Shown piece after piece: positions 19,808 to 28,042 of a stretch of DNA of 55,902 nucleotides (positions are counted from its first letter, which is position 1; each line of letters starts with the position of its first letter). Under the pieces are notes generated by a model. It saw only the letters and a list, made by a program, of their open reading frames with translations, made no database searches and was not told the DNA's origin. Source of the DNA: URNF01 sp045594105 (lineage in GTDB: Bacteria > Bacillota > Clostridia > Oscillospirales > Acutalibacteraceae); the NCBI GenBank assembly GCA_045594105.1, contig JAZNXY010000024.1, forward strand, positions 1-55,902, written 5' to 3'. Position numbers and translations under genes: made by a program.

Positions 19808-20012
19808 TTCAGATATCCCACCGTGCCGTAAAGCGTTCGTATAACCTGCTACTAAATCGAAGCAGGTGGGTGGCCGCCCAATGCTTTCTCGCTCCCTTCG
19901 TCCGACATATAGTCGGGAGGTCTGCAGTCCCACATCGGAGAAAGGTCCCCGTATACATAGTGTAGTAGGGTTAAAGAACACAGGTCCGCGAACACCGCAG
20001 GATGTTTTGTCG
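19808..20012 (-). ncRNA. ssrS: 6S RNA (SsrS-like), probable
   Basis: The only sizeable non-coding stretch in this part. Read on the minus strand, it has the 6S plan: a closing stem in which ATCCTGCGGTG (19993-20003) pairs with CACGGTGGGAT (19815-19825) with one mismatch, then GTTCGCGGACC and the GTTCTTTAACCC box on the 5' side, a large irregular middle and a returning 3' arm. 6S RNA mimics an open promoter and binds RNA polymerase holoenzyme, shifting transcription in stationary phase. It follows the DUF1292 gene and ends at the strong hairpin at 19771-19805. The exact ends and promoter are not resolved. Confidence 0.72.
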
Positions 20013-20021
20013 GATAGTTGT

Positions 20022-20324
20022 TTAGTTTTCTTCGTCTTCGCTGTTTATCTCGTAAAATTCGGATAAACGCTCCTCGAAAATGGCGGCAATTTCATCAAAC
20101 ACCTCATCATCCTCGATGGGCACCAGGACATCTTCACCGTCTTCGTTGGCAACCTCCAGAATAATGAGTTCCCCGTCATCCTCCACCGCTTCTGCGGGGT
20201 CAAGCACGGGAACGAGTGCCACATAGCGACCTTCGTCGGTTTCGATGGCATCTAAAACTTCAAACTGGTGTTGAATGCCTTCTTCGTCCACAACCGATAC
20301 TAAATCGGGTCCGTATTCTTCCAT
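20022..20324 (-). CDS. DUF1292 (UPF0473/YrzB-like) protein
   Basis: A very acidic 100-residue protein matching the DUF1292 pattern: E-E-G-x-x-x-x-F-E-V-L-D near the N-terminus, Y-V-A-L-V-P, then D-G-E-L-I-I-L-E-V and the E-D-x-x-V-P-I-E-D-D-E-V-F-D segment. Its function is unknown. In many Bacillota it follows the IreB (UPF0297) and RuvX-like genes; here it is separated from ireB (46562). ATG is at 20322-20324. The stop adjoins the 6S RNA region, so both may share a transcript. Confidence 0.87.
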   Translation of the reverse strand: MEEYGPDLVSVVDEEGIQHQFEVLDAIETDEGRYVALVPVLDPAEAVEDDGELIILEVANEDGEDVLVPIEDDEVFDEIAAIFEERLSEFYEINSEDEEN

Positions 20325-20467
20325 AAACTAACGCTCCTGTCATATATTTTCCTTGTGCTTTTATTTTACTCACAAAACGCCGCTTCGTCAAGTGGAAAAA
20401 TTAACTGCCATGTACTGCTTCCTCGCATATATTGTATAGAGAAACTGTTTTTCGGGGAGGGGAGAGT

Positions 20468-20692
20468 GTGACCTACTACTTTTATGTGCCAACTATGACG
20501 CAGGCAATGCGTGGAAAAGATGTATTACGTGAAGCGGGGTTGGTGGCGTTTGTGAGCCGTAATACCGATATGCATGCGGGAGAAGGATGCAGCTACAGTA
20601 TTGCTGTATCGGGGGATGGCGTTCGCGCAGAGCGGGTGTTACAGCAACGCGGAGTAAAGATCACCCGCAAAGCACGAAAGGAGATTTTATGA
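20468..20692 (+). CDS. DUF3343 putative Se/S carrier-like protein
   Basis: A 74-residue protein resembling DUF3343 (putative Se/S carrier-like). The frame is open further upstream, but GTG 20468 has the ideally spaced GGGGAGGGGAGA site, so this start is preferred. It overlaps the start of a cysteine desulfurase-like gene (ATGA at 20689-20692), a recurring clostridial arrangement that suggests sulfur or selenium handling. There is no cysteine in the typical catalytic position. The single Cys near residue 42 (E-G-C-S-Y-S) is the candidate carrier residue. The role is inference from family and neighbour. Confidence 0.72.
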   Translation: MTYYFYVPTMTQAMRGKDVLREAGLVAFVSRNTDMHAGEGCSYSIAVSGDGVRAERVLQQRGVKITRKARKEIL

Positions 20693-21843
20693 TGCTTTAC
20701 TGGGATAATGCCGCAACTACCTATCCGAAGCCGACGGCGGTTTCTGCAGCGGTTGCTGAGGCGTTTTCAAAATACGGTGCCAATCCGGGTCGTGGCGGAC
20801 ACGCCTTAGCGTATGCTTCCTCTGAAATGCTGTACCGCTGCCGTGAGACAGCGGCGCATTTTTTTGGTCTTTCGACACCGGACAACGTGGTGTTTACCTT
20901 AAATTGTACGATGGCGCTCAACATGGTGATAAAAGGACTGCTGCGTGACGGCGGACGAGCGATTATATCTGATGTGGAACACAATGCCGTACTGCGCCCG
21001 ATGTTTGCGGTAGCAGGGCGTCGTTTGGACATTGCGAAGGTGAGTTTTTCAAATCCTGCAGAAACAGTAGATAACTTCCGTAATTTGATAAAAACGGACA
21101 CAAAGCTGATTGTATGTACGCATGCATCCAATGTGTGGGGTGTCACGTTGCCGATACGGGAGATAGGGGCGGTGGCACGTGAACACGGTATACCGTTTGC
21201 GGTGGATGCTGCACAATCGGCAGGCGTTTTGCCGATAGATATGGAAAAGGACGCAATTGATTTTCTGTGTGTGGCAGGGCATAAGGGGTTGTACGGCCCT
21301 ATGGGCACGGGGATGCTGCTCACGTCAGGGGAATATCCGCTGCCCTCTTTTGCGGAAGGCGGAACGGGTAGCCGGTCGTTAGACCCTATACAACCCGGTG
21401 AATGGCCCGACCATATGGAAAGCGGCACGCCCAACACCGTGGGGATTTGTGGCTTGAAAGCGGGTATGGAATGGGTGCAGGCACGAGGCATTGCCGCAAT
21501 AGAGCAGCATGAGCTGTTACTCACCCAAACGGTATATCGTTGTCTCAGGAAAATTCCCTCCGTACAGCTGTATACCCCTTACCCTTTACACGGAAAAACA
21601 ACACCCGTATTGTCTTTCAATTTTGTTGACAGCCCGAGCGAACAAACCGCAGCATTGCTGAATGAGGCGGGGGTTGCGGTACGAGCGGGACTGCATTGTG
21701 CACCGCTGGCACATCGGAAAATGGGTACCGAAAAACAGGGGACGGTGCGTCTTTCTCCGTCGGCGTTAACCGATATGCGGGAATGTGTAAATGTTTGCAA
21801 AAAATTACAACAAACTGCTCAAAAAACATTGCATACACCTTGA
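20689..21843 (+). CDS. Cysteine desulfurase-family aminotransferase
   Basis: A 384-residue class V PLP enzyme. It starts M-M-L-Y-W-D-N-A-A-T-T-Y-P, the canonical NifS/Csd opening. H-A-S-N-V-W-G, then V-D-A-A-Q-S-A-G and the PLP lysine in A-G-H-K-G-L-Y-G-P follow. R-A-G-L-H-C-A-P near the C-terminus holds the expected sulfur-accepting cysteine. It belongs to the clostridial desulfurase subfamily often paired with DUF3343 proteins. The likely reaction is removal of S (or Se) from cysteine (or selenocysteine); the acceptor is unknown. ATG 20689 behind AAAGGAG overlaps the previous stop. Confidence 0.86.
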   Translation: MMLYWDNAATTYPKPTAVSAAVAEAFSKYGANPGRGGHALAYASSEMLYRCRETAAHFFGLSTPDNVVFTLNCTMALNMVIKGLLRDGGRAIISDVEHNAVLRPMFAVAGRRLDIAKVSFSNPAETVDNFRNLIKTDTKLIVCTHASNVWGVTLPIREIGAVAREHGIPFAVDAAQSAGVLPIDMEKDAIDFLCVAGHKGLYGPMGTGMLLTSGEYPLPSFAEGGTGSRSLDPIQPGEWPDHMESGTPNTVGICGLKAGMEWVQARGIAAIEQHELLLTQTVYRCLRKIPSVQLYTPYPLHGKTTPVLSFNFVDSPSEQTAALLNEAGVAVRAGLHCAPLAHRKMGTEKQGTVRLSPSALTDMRECVNVCKKLQQTAQKTLHTP

Positions 21844-21857
21844 AATTATGGTAAAAT
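21829..21857 (+). promoter_or_regulatory. cdaA-cdaR promoter
   Basis: TTGCAT (21829-21834), a 17-base spacer and TAAAAT (21852-21857) with TGG just upstream (extended -10). It lies within the last codons of the preceding gene and leaves a leader of roughly 28 bases. Confidence 0.6.
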
Positions 21858-21891
21858 GACATTAAGTATAAGAAGGAAGGGGAAAAGCGGG

Positions 21892-22782
21892 ATGGCAGAA
21901 TTTTTTGAGACGCTGAAAAACGGTGTCCTGGGATTTTTTTCCACCTTTAGATGGTTTGGCGATACGGTAGATATATTACTTGTCACCCTCATCATTTTCT
22001 ATGCGATTCGTATGATTCGCGACTCGCGTGCGGAGCAGCTTATCAAAGGCCTCGGTGTGCTGGTGCTGGCGTACGTGCTGGCGGTTGCTTGCAACTTTGT
22101 GACACTGAAATATTTGTTGCAGCTGTTGTTTGATAACGCACTGCTGGTGCTGGTGGTGATTTTCCAACCTGAGCTGCGTCGTATGTTGGAAAAAGCGGCT
22201 AACTCCCGTTCGGGTCTCCCGACCTTTATCAGTATTTTCTCGGACGAAGAAAAGGAACGGCAACAGGAGGCACTGAATCGTTCGGTTTCTGCCGTGACAG
22301 GCGCTATGCGTACTTTACAGCAGATGAAAATGGGTGCACTGATTGTATTTGAACGCAAAACCCGTTTAGGTGAAATTGCCAACACCGGTACGCTGGTGGA
22401 TGCGACTCCCTCGGATGACCTGGTAGCCAATATTTTCTTCAATAAAGCACCCTTGCACGACGGTGCGATGATTGTTCGTGACGGTTTGGTACATGCTGCC
22501 GGCTGTATCTTGCCGCTGTCCGATAATCAGCTTATCAGCCGTGAGCTTGGCACCCGCCATCGTGCAGGTGTAGGCATGAGTGAAAACTCTGATGCGGTGG
22601 TGGTCATTCTTTCGGAGGAAACGGGGAATATCTCTGTTGCTGTAGGCGGTAAGCTCGAACGGGATTTTACACCCGAATCCTTGCGTGTAAAGCTCAGCAA
22701 TGAGCTGGCACCTGTCAATGAAGAACAGGATGAAGAGAAAAAACGTGGCATTTTTAAATTGTGGGGGTGGCTGAAAAAATGA
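21892..22782 (+). CDS. cdaA: Diadenylate cyclase CdaA
   Basis: Membrane-bound cyclic-di-AMP synthase, 296 residues. Three hydrophobic helices occupy about the first 90 residues. The DAC catalytic domain follows, with D190-G-A-M-I in H-D-G-A-M-I-V and the second motif R222-H-R-A-G-V-G. It makes c-di-AMP from two ATP, which controls K+ and osmolyte uptake and wall homeostasis. An upstream in-frame codon exists, but ATG 21892 follows AAGGAAGGGG and starts the family homology. It is coupled to cdaR by an ATGA overlap. The opposing enzyme GdpP is encoded at 37629. Confidence 0.95.
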   Translation: MAEFFETLKNGVLGFFSTFRWFGDTVDILLVTLIIFYAIRMIRDSRAEQLIKGLGVLVLAYVLAVACNFVTLKYLLQLLFDNALLVLVVIFQPELRRMLEKAANSRSGLPTFISIFSDEEKERQQEALNRSVSAVTGAMRTLQQMKMGALIVFERKTRLGEIANTGTLVDATPSDDLVANIFFNKAPLHDGAMIVRDGLVHAAGCILPLSDNQLISRELGTRHRAGVGMSENSDAVVVILSEETGNISVAVGGKLERDFTPESLRVKLSNELAPVNEEQDEEKKRGIFKLWGWLKK

Positions 22783-24107
22783 AGAAAAACTTCAGTTTTA
22801 AGGCACTTCTGCATAATGACCGTTTGATGCTGCTTGTTTCTTTGATATTGGGTATTGTTGTGTGGGCGATGGTTGTGTACGGCCCCAGTAACGAACAGTC
22901 ACGCACCATAAGCGAGGTTCCCGTGGTGGCAACGCTTGGCGAGTATGCTGTCGATACGCTGAATCTTCGTGTGTTGGACGATCAGGATCTGAAGGCGAAG
23001 GTTGTGGTGTACGGTCGTCGTTCGATAGTGGAACAGTTAACGGCACAGGATATTCTTTTGACGGTGGATACCACCGGTATTATTGCTCCCGGCTCGTACA
23101 CCCGCTTGGATATCAAAGCGGCGAAAAACGGGAAAATCAGCGACTATACGATTCGCTCGGTAGAGCCCAATACGGCAACACTTACCTGTGATGTTTGGGT
23201 AGAGGATATGGTTTTTGCGGTAGAGCCGCAGATTCCCGATATTACTTCGGCGGACGAAACGAAGTATCAGCTTGGTACGCCTACCATTTCCGGTGACGGT
23301 GTCGAAAACGCCACCATTAAAATCAGCGGACCCAAAACAGAAATTGAATCTATCGCATCTGTTGTGGCGGTAACCGATAAGCAGGCGGCACTGTCCGAAA
23401 CCGGTGTGTTTGATGCAACCATTAAAGCACTTGGCAAGGACGGCAAAGAGGTGGATGTGCCTCATTGTGATATGAGTGTCAAGAACAACGCTGTAAAGGT
23501 AACGGTACCGATTTTGTTCTATAAAAAGGTAGATCTGCAGTATACCCTGCTGAACGCACCCACTGCGTATGCACAAGCGGAAAAGCTCTTTACGTTTACG
23601 CCTTCGTATCTGGAATTGTGGGGTGCAGAGCAGACGATTGAAGATTTTGAAGCTTCTCTTGCAAACCTCTGTACGTTTGACTTTGATCACTTGTCTAAGG
23701 ATAAGTTGACCCAAACGTTAGATTTACAGGTTCCTGAAACGTTAAAGGTTTTGGGAGGCGTGGAACAGGTGACGGTGAAGTTTAATCCCGGTACCGCTGT
23801 TTCCACCAAGACCGTGACGCTCCCGCTGACCAATGATACTGTGAGTGTGATAAATTGCCCGAGCAATGTTGTGGTGGTGCCTACCGAAACCGCCCTGTCT
23901 AACATCGTTTTGTGCGGCCCTGCACACGTTTTACGTAACGTCAGTGCTGCGGATTTGATAGCGGTGCTGGATCTTAAAAACGAAGATGCACAGGGACAAA
24001 AAACACTTGCTACACGTATTTCTTTGCCAAAGCACCCTAATGTATGGGTGTATTACGGTGAAACACAGGTGGGTTATGACGTGCTTGTGACGGTCAATAC
24101 AAAATAA
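22779..24107 (+). CDS. cdaR: CdaR (YbbR-domain) regulator of CdaA
   Basis: A 442-residue protein with one N-terminal membrane helix (about 14-34) and an extracytoplasmic chain of YbbR domains. These beta-rich repeats are visible as recurring V-x-V-x-G-x units, about four of them. CdaR binds CdaA in the membrane and modulates its activity. ATG 22779 overlaps the cdaA stop. In many Bacillota glmM follows, but here the operon ends with a terminator. Confidence 0.9.
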   Translation: MKKNFSFKALLHNDRLMLLVSLILGIVVWAMVVYGPSNEQSRTISEVPVVATLGEYAVDTLNLRVLDDQDLKAKVVVYGRRSIVEQLTAQDILLTVDTTGIIAPGSYTRLDIKAAKNGKISDYTIRSVEPNTATLTCDVWVEDMVFAVEPQIPDITSADETKYQLGTPTISGDGVENATIKISGPKTEIESIASVVAVTDKQAALSETGVFDATIKALGKDGKEVDVPHCDMSVKNNAVKVTVPILFYKKVDLQYTLLNAPTAYAQAEKLFTFTPSYLELWGAEQTIEDFEASLANLCTFDFDHLSKDKLTQTLDLQVPETLKVLGGVEQVTVKFNPGTAVSTKTVTLPLTNDTVSVINCPSNVVVVPTETALSNIVLCGPAHVLRNVSAADLIAVLDLKNEDAQGQKTLATRISLPKHPNVWVYYGETQVGYDVLVTVNTK

Positions 24108-24117
24108 AAACAACAAA

Positions 24118-24155
24118 ACGACCTGACGGCGGATACTGCGGTCGGGTCGTTTTTA
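24118..24155 (+). terminator. Terminator after cdaR
   Basis: ACGACCTGAC pairs with GTCGGGTCGT (one G-U), followed by TTTTT. The start of rlmD is only 9 bases further, so rlmD expression must rely on readthrough or a promoter not recognised here. Confidence 0.78.
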
Positions 24156-24163
24156 GGTGAGCT

Positions 24164-25546
24164 ATGGAATTGAGAAAAAATATGGAGATACCGCTTGCCG
24201 TGACAGGTGTGACGGGCGAAGGGAACGGTATCGGCAAAAGTGAGAACGGTATGGCGGTTTTTGTGCCTTATACGGCGGCGGGAGACGAAATTACCTGCCG
24301 TATTCAGAAGGTGGACAAGCGCTATGCCTTCGGCAGGATGACCGCTTTGCATACGGCTTCAAATGACCGTGTAAAAGACGGTGAGCGCTTTTGCGCTGTG
24401 TATGAAAAATGTGGCGGCTGTGTGTGGCGGCATGTAACGTATGAGGCGGAAGCACGGTATAAATGGCAAAAGGTGGCGGATGCACTTGAACATATCGGTG
24501 GCCTTGATATAACCCCCGAGCCCATTGTGGCTGCCGAAAATGCCGATCGCTACCGTAATAAAGCACAATATCCGCTTGGGATGCAAGATGGTAAAATGGT
24601 GGCGGGCTTTTATGCGCCACGCAGTCACCGTGTCATTCCGTGTGAGGATTGTGCACTGCAGCCCGCCTTTTTTGCGGATATTTTACGCACGGTACTGTGT
24701 TGGGCGGAGGAGAACGGTGTGACGGTGTATGACGAAACCGTGCATAAGGGACTGTTGCGGCATATGTATATCCGACACGGTGAGAAAACGGGTGAAGTCA
24801 TGGTGTGCCTGGTGGCAACGTCGGGTAAATTACCAGCCCTGCCTTCGCTTGTAGAGCGGCTGAAAGCGGTGACACCGCAATTGCGTTCGGTGGTAGTAAA
24901 TATCAACCGTAAAGATACCAATGTTATTTTAGGCGATGAAGAGTTTGTGGTGCACGGCGAAGGATATATCACTGACATTCTGTGCGGCTTACGCTTTAAA
25001 CTATCTCCTCGTGCTTTCTTTCAGGTAAATCCTGTACAAACCGAAAAACTGTATGCCTTGGCAAAAAAGGCACTCTCGCTGACAGGGAAGGAGACACTCT
25101 TAGACCTGTACTGCGGAACGGGAACCATCGGTCTTTCTATGGCAGATAAGGTGAAAACACTTATCGGTGTGGAAATTGTGGCACCGGCCATTGAAAATGC
25201 CAAACAAAACGCGGCTGATAACGGTATTACCAACGCACGCTTTATCTGTGCGGATGCTGCCACTGCAGCAAGGCAACTGGAAAAGGAAGGGGTACGTCCC
25301 GATGCGGTGGTGATTGACCCGCCCCGTAAAGGATGTGATGAAGCACTGCTGGATACGATTGCTGTAATGGCACCGTCGAAAGTGGTGTACGTTTCCTGTG
25401 ACCCTGCGACATTAGCACGTGATTTGGCACGTTTTGCAGTGCGTGGCTATGATGCCGTCTCGGTCACCCCCGTAGACCTTTTCCCCGGCACACAGCATTG
25501 CGAAGCCGTGTGCTTGCTGACCAAAAGAAACGGAGATACTGTATGA
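24164..25546 (+). CDS. 23S rRNA (uracil-5-)-methyltransferase, RlmD/RlmCD type
   Basis: SAM-dependent RNA m5U methyltransferase of 460 residues. An N-terminal TRAM domain (about 8-55) is followed by Fe-S ligands C77, C83, C86 and C163, then the SAM motif L-D-L-Y-C-G-T-G-T-I-G. The active-site segments are V-I-D-P-P-R-K-G-C and V-S-C412-D-P-A-T-L-A-R-D, with C412 the nucleophile. In Gram-positives such enzymes methylate U747 and/or U1939 of 23S rRNA; the exact site is not deducible. Its stop overlaps the next start. Confidence 0.92.
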   Translation: MELRKNMEIPLAVTGVTGEGNGIGKSENGMAVFVPYTAAGDEITCRIQKVDKRYAFGRMTALHTASNDRVKDGERFCAVYEKCGGCVWRHVTYEAEARYKWQKVADALEHIGGLDITPEPIVAAENADRYRNKAQYPLGMQDGKMVAGFYAPRSHRVIPCEDCALQPAFFADILRTVLCWAEENGVTVYDETVHKGLLRHMYIRHGEKTGEVMVCLVATSGKLPALPSLVERLKAVTPQLRSVVVNINRKDTNVILGDEEFVVHGEGYITDILCGLRFKLSPRAFFQVNPVQTEKLYALAKKALSLTGKETLLDLYCGTGTIGLSMADKVKTLIGVEIVAPAIENAKQNAADNGITNARFICADAATAARQLEKEGVRPDAVVIDPPRKGCDEALLDTIAVMAPSKVVYVSCDPATLARDLARFAVRGYDAVSVTPVDLFPGTQHCEAVCLLTKRNGDTV

Positions 25547-26217
25547 GAATTACGTATATTCATCATAGCTGTTTTTTGGTGGAAACGAATCGCTGCTACT
25601 ACTTGTTTGATTATGAAAAAGGCAATTTGCCAACATTAGAGACGACAAAACCTATTTTCGTATTTGCCAGCCACTGGCATCATGACCACTATACCGCAGA
25701 AATTTTTCCTAAATTGAAAAGTATGGGTATGCAAACGGTACAAGCCGTTTTGTCTGAAGAGATTTATATTCCCGAAAATGTAGATGTGTTGCAGGTTGCC
25801 GCAAACAAAGAATATCGCTTAAGATCGGGGCAAACGCTTACCACCTTTTTGTCTACAGATGTCGGTGTTGCATTTTTGATTGAAGACGGCGGAGAGGTTA
25901 TTTACCATGCGGGTGACCTTAACGATTGGGTATGGGAAGAAGAAAGTGCTCACGATAACGAGCGGATGACCAAGGCGTACAGAAAACAAATCGACCTGCT
26001 TGCCGAGAAATTAAACGGCAAAGAAATAGATGTTGCCTTTGTGGTGTTAGACCCACGACAAGAACAGAATTACGCCGGGGGTATGTGCTACTTTTTGGAA
26101 CACGTTCCCGCAAAAGCGGTATATCCGATGCACTATTGGGGACAACCTGAAATTATCAAAACGTTTTTAGCGGAGTATCCGCAATATGCAAATACAATTC
26201 AAATGACAGAACGATAA
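25543..26217 (+). CDS. Metallo-beta-lactamase-fold hydrolase
   Basis: A 224-residue single-domain MBL-fold protein of the UlaG/YtnP-like class. The metal motif is S-H-W-H-H-D-H-Y (about residues 43-50). Downstream ligands are provided by Y-H-A-G-D (Asp) and M-H-Y-W-G near the C-terminus. The substrate is unknown; relatives hydrolyse lactones, phosphodiesters or phosphonates. ATG 25543 overlaps the rlmD stop in an ATGA, so this is its operon partner. Confidence 0.8.
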   Translation: MRITYIHHSCFLVETNRCYYLFDYEKGNLPTLETTKPIFVFASHWHHDHYTAEIFPKLKSMGMQTVQAVLSEEIYIPENVDVLQVAANKEYRLRSGQTLTTFLSTDVGVAFLIEDGGEVIYHAGDLNDWVWEEESAHDNERMTKAYRKQIDLLAEKLNGKEIDVAFVVLDPRQEQNYAGGMCYFLEHVPAKAVYPMHYWGQPEIIKTFLAEYPQYANTIQMTER

Positions 26218-26235
26218 AGAAAAGAGGAAAAGATT

Positions 26236-26601
26236 ATGAAATTCAAAATGGTTCACGAAAACTACAATGTTGCCGATTTGGAAAAGTCTATGGCTTTTTA
26301 TGAAAAGGCGTTGGGGCTTAAGGAAGTGCGCCGCATAAACGGTGACGGTTTTACCATCGTGTACGTAGGCAATGCGGAAAGCGACTTTGTGTTAGAGCTT
26401 ACCTGTCTGGAAGAGCATCCGCAAAACTACGATTTGGGTGAATGTGAATTCCACCTGGCGTTTGAAGCGGACGATTACGATGCGGCATATGCTTTACATA
26501 AGGAAATGGGTTGTATCTGCTATGAAAATCCGGCGATGGGTATTTATTTTATTGAGGACCCCGACGGGTATTGGCTGGAGGTTGTGCCGCCAAAGAAATA
26601 A
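26236..26601 (+). CDS. Glyoxalase I-like VOC-family protein
   Basis: A 121-residue vicinal-oxygen-chelate protein closely resembling lactoylglutathione lyase. The metal ligand His is near the N-terminus in V-H-E-N-Y-N-V. F-Y-E-K-A-L-G-L, the F-H-L-A-F-E second-half His and D-P-D-G-Y-W-L-E-V with its Glu also fit. The likely role is methylglyoxal detoxification, in Clostridia possibly with a thiol other than glutathione. ATG 26236 follows AAGAGGAAAAG, 18 bases after the MBL gene. Confidence 0.85.
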   Translation: MKFKMVHENYNVADLEKSMAFYEKALGLKEVRRINGDGFTIVYVGNAESDFVLELTCLEEHPQNYDLGECEFHLAFEADDYDAAYALHKEMGCICYENPAMGIYFIEDPDGYWLEVVPPKK

Positions 26602-26627
26602 AGGGATATCAGCAGGGAGGAAAAGGT

Positions 26628-27122
26628 ATGCAGGAAGGTATTACAAGAAGAGAAAAAGCGGTAACCGATATAGAGGAAATTTGTCGCATTTTGGATACGG
26701 CAAAGGTAATTCATATAGGTATGGTGGATAACGGTGAGCCGTACGTAGTGCCGATGAATTACGGATATACGATGCAGGACGGTAGGTTGACCGTCTACTT
26801 GCACGGTGCGAACACCGGCAAGAAAATTGACATTTTACGTAAAAATCCGAAGATTTTCTTTGAGCTGGTTTGCGATACCGAGTCTTTTGAAGGGGATATT
26901 GCGTGCCAGTACGGCATGGCGTACGCCTCTGTTATGGGCAAGGGTGTTGCGACACTGATAGAGGAGTTGGAAGAGAAAAAATATGGCTTGTCCGTTTTGA
27001 TGAAAACCCAGACGGGCAAGGATTTTACCTTCACCGATCGGATGGTGGGTATTGTACAGATTATCCGCATAGACGTGGAAAAATATACCGCCAAGCACCG
27101 TCCGAAGCCGCAAAAAAGATAA
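26628..27122 (+). CDS. Pyridoxamine 5'-phosphate oxidase-fold (NimA-like) flavoprotein
   Basis: A 164-residue split-barrel flavin-binding protein of the NimA/PNPOx-like class. It starts M-Q-E-G-I-T-R-R-E-K, with V-I-H-I-G-M-V-D-N-G-E-P-Y-V-V-P-M-N-Y-G-Y and L-H-G-A-N-T-G-K-K, the usual flavin-contacting segments. Relatives include nitroimidazole reductases and haem or F420 binders; substrate assignment is not possible. ATG 26628 is favoured over an open upstream extension because GGAGGAAAAGG precedes it. It is the last gene of the rlmD run. Confidence 0.82.
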   Translation: MQEGITRREKAVTDIEEICRILDTAKVIHIGMVDNGEPYVVPMNYGYTMQDGRLTVYLHGANTGKKIDILRKNPKIFFELVCDTESFEGDIACQYGMAYASVMGKGVATLIEELEEKKYGLSVLMKTQTGKDFTFTDRMVGIVQIIRIDVEKYTAKHRPKPQKR

Positions 27123-27158
27123 AAAAAGGAAGCGACGTTACACGTCGCTTCCTTTTTT
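27122..27158. terminator. Bidirectional terminator containing the EamA stop codon
   Basis: AAGGAAGCGACGT and ACGTCGCTTCCTT form a 13-bp perfect stem with a three-base loop, A-run left and T-run right. The stop of the convergent EamA gene (27138) lies in the loop and its last codons lie in the right arm. Confidence 0.88.
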
Positions 27159-28034
27159 GCTTTTCATATCCGATACGGCAATCAAAACGCTTGCCGCAAT
27201 AACCAATACCGAGCCGATGGCGGAACGCACACCGATGATTTCCCGGAAAGCTATGGCACCGATAAACACACCCGTAATAGGTTCTATCGTGCTTAAAATG
27301 GAGGCACGTTCACCACCGATCAGCAGTGTGCCTTGCTGGAATAAAATCACTGCACCTACGTTTATAACTATAGCAAGCAAGAAACATAACAGCCAACCGA
27401 CTACAGACGTGGGGAAGGTGATGCCGCCGCTTACAAGGAAAACAGGAGCCATCACCACCGTGCATATCACTGAAAGGTATAACGCCAACCGAAACCCTGT
27501 AACACCGTGTAAATTACAAGCAGACAGTAATATCACGTATGCGGCATAGGCAACGCCTGATGCCAACGCCAAAAGTGCGCCGAACGGGTCAAGCGGTTGT
27601 GAAGGATCATAAAACAGACCGATGCCGACAGCACATATAATGACCGATATAATACTCCCTATGTGCGGCTTCTTTTTTAAGAAGACGATGCCGGCCAACA
27701 CCACAGTTGAGGGATAGATAAAATGTAGAACGGTTGCCGTGCCCGATGCCAAAAGGTTATAGGATGTAAATAAAAGAAAAGGCGTAATACAGCATCCTGT
27801 TAAACCGATGACGGCAATGGGCAGCAATGCTTTTGCAGGAATACGAAGTGTGCGGTCTCTCCACACAGTCAAAGCACCTAAAACGGGTATGGATAACAGA
27901 TTACGTAAAAACACCACGCTTAAGGAGTTTACCCCCTCAGCATAAATGCTTTTGGTAATAAGCGGCATACAGCCGAACAAAAAGGCACTGGCAATAACAA
28001 GGCAGTACCCTGCGGTAACAGAAGATTTTTTCAT
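27138..28034 (-). CDS. EamA/DMT-superfamily membrane transporter
   Basis: A 298-residue protein with about ten hydrophobic helices arranged as two repeats of five (EamA x2), the plan of drug/metabolite transporters such as RhaT or YdcZ-type permeases. The second half begins near residue 150. The substrate cannot be inferred; relatives export amino acids or metabolites. It lies 8 bases downstream of rodA on the same strand, with the shared terminator at its end. The start is ATG 28032-28034. Confidence 0.87.
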   Translation of the reverse strand: MKKSSVTAGYCLVIASAFLFGCMPLITKSIYAEGVNSLSVVFLRNLLSIPVLGALTVWRDRTLRIPAKALLPIAVIGLTGCCITPFLLFTSYNLLASGTATVLHFIYPSTVVLAGIVFLKKKPHIGSIISVIICAVGIGLFYDPSQPLDPFGALLALASGVAYAAYVILLSACNLHGVTGFRLALYLSVICTVVMAPVFLVSGGITFPTSVVGWLLCFLLAIVINVGAVILFQQGTLLIGGERASILSTIEPITGVFIGAIAFREIIGVRSAIGSVLVIAASVLIAVSDMKSKKGSDV

Positions 28035-28042
28035 GCTTTTTC

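Noticed and set aside
19658..19981. 107-codon minus-strand frame across the 6S region and the end of the pseudouridine synthase
   Set aside because: It runs through the bidirectional terminator and the RNA gene and shows no homology.
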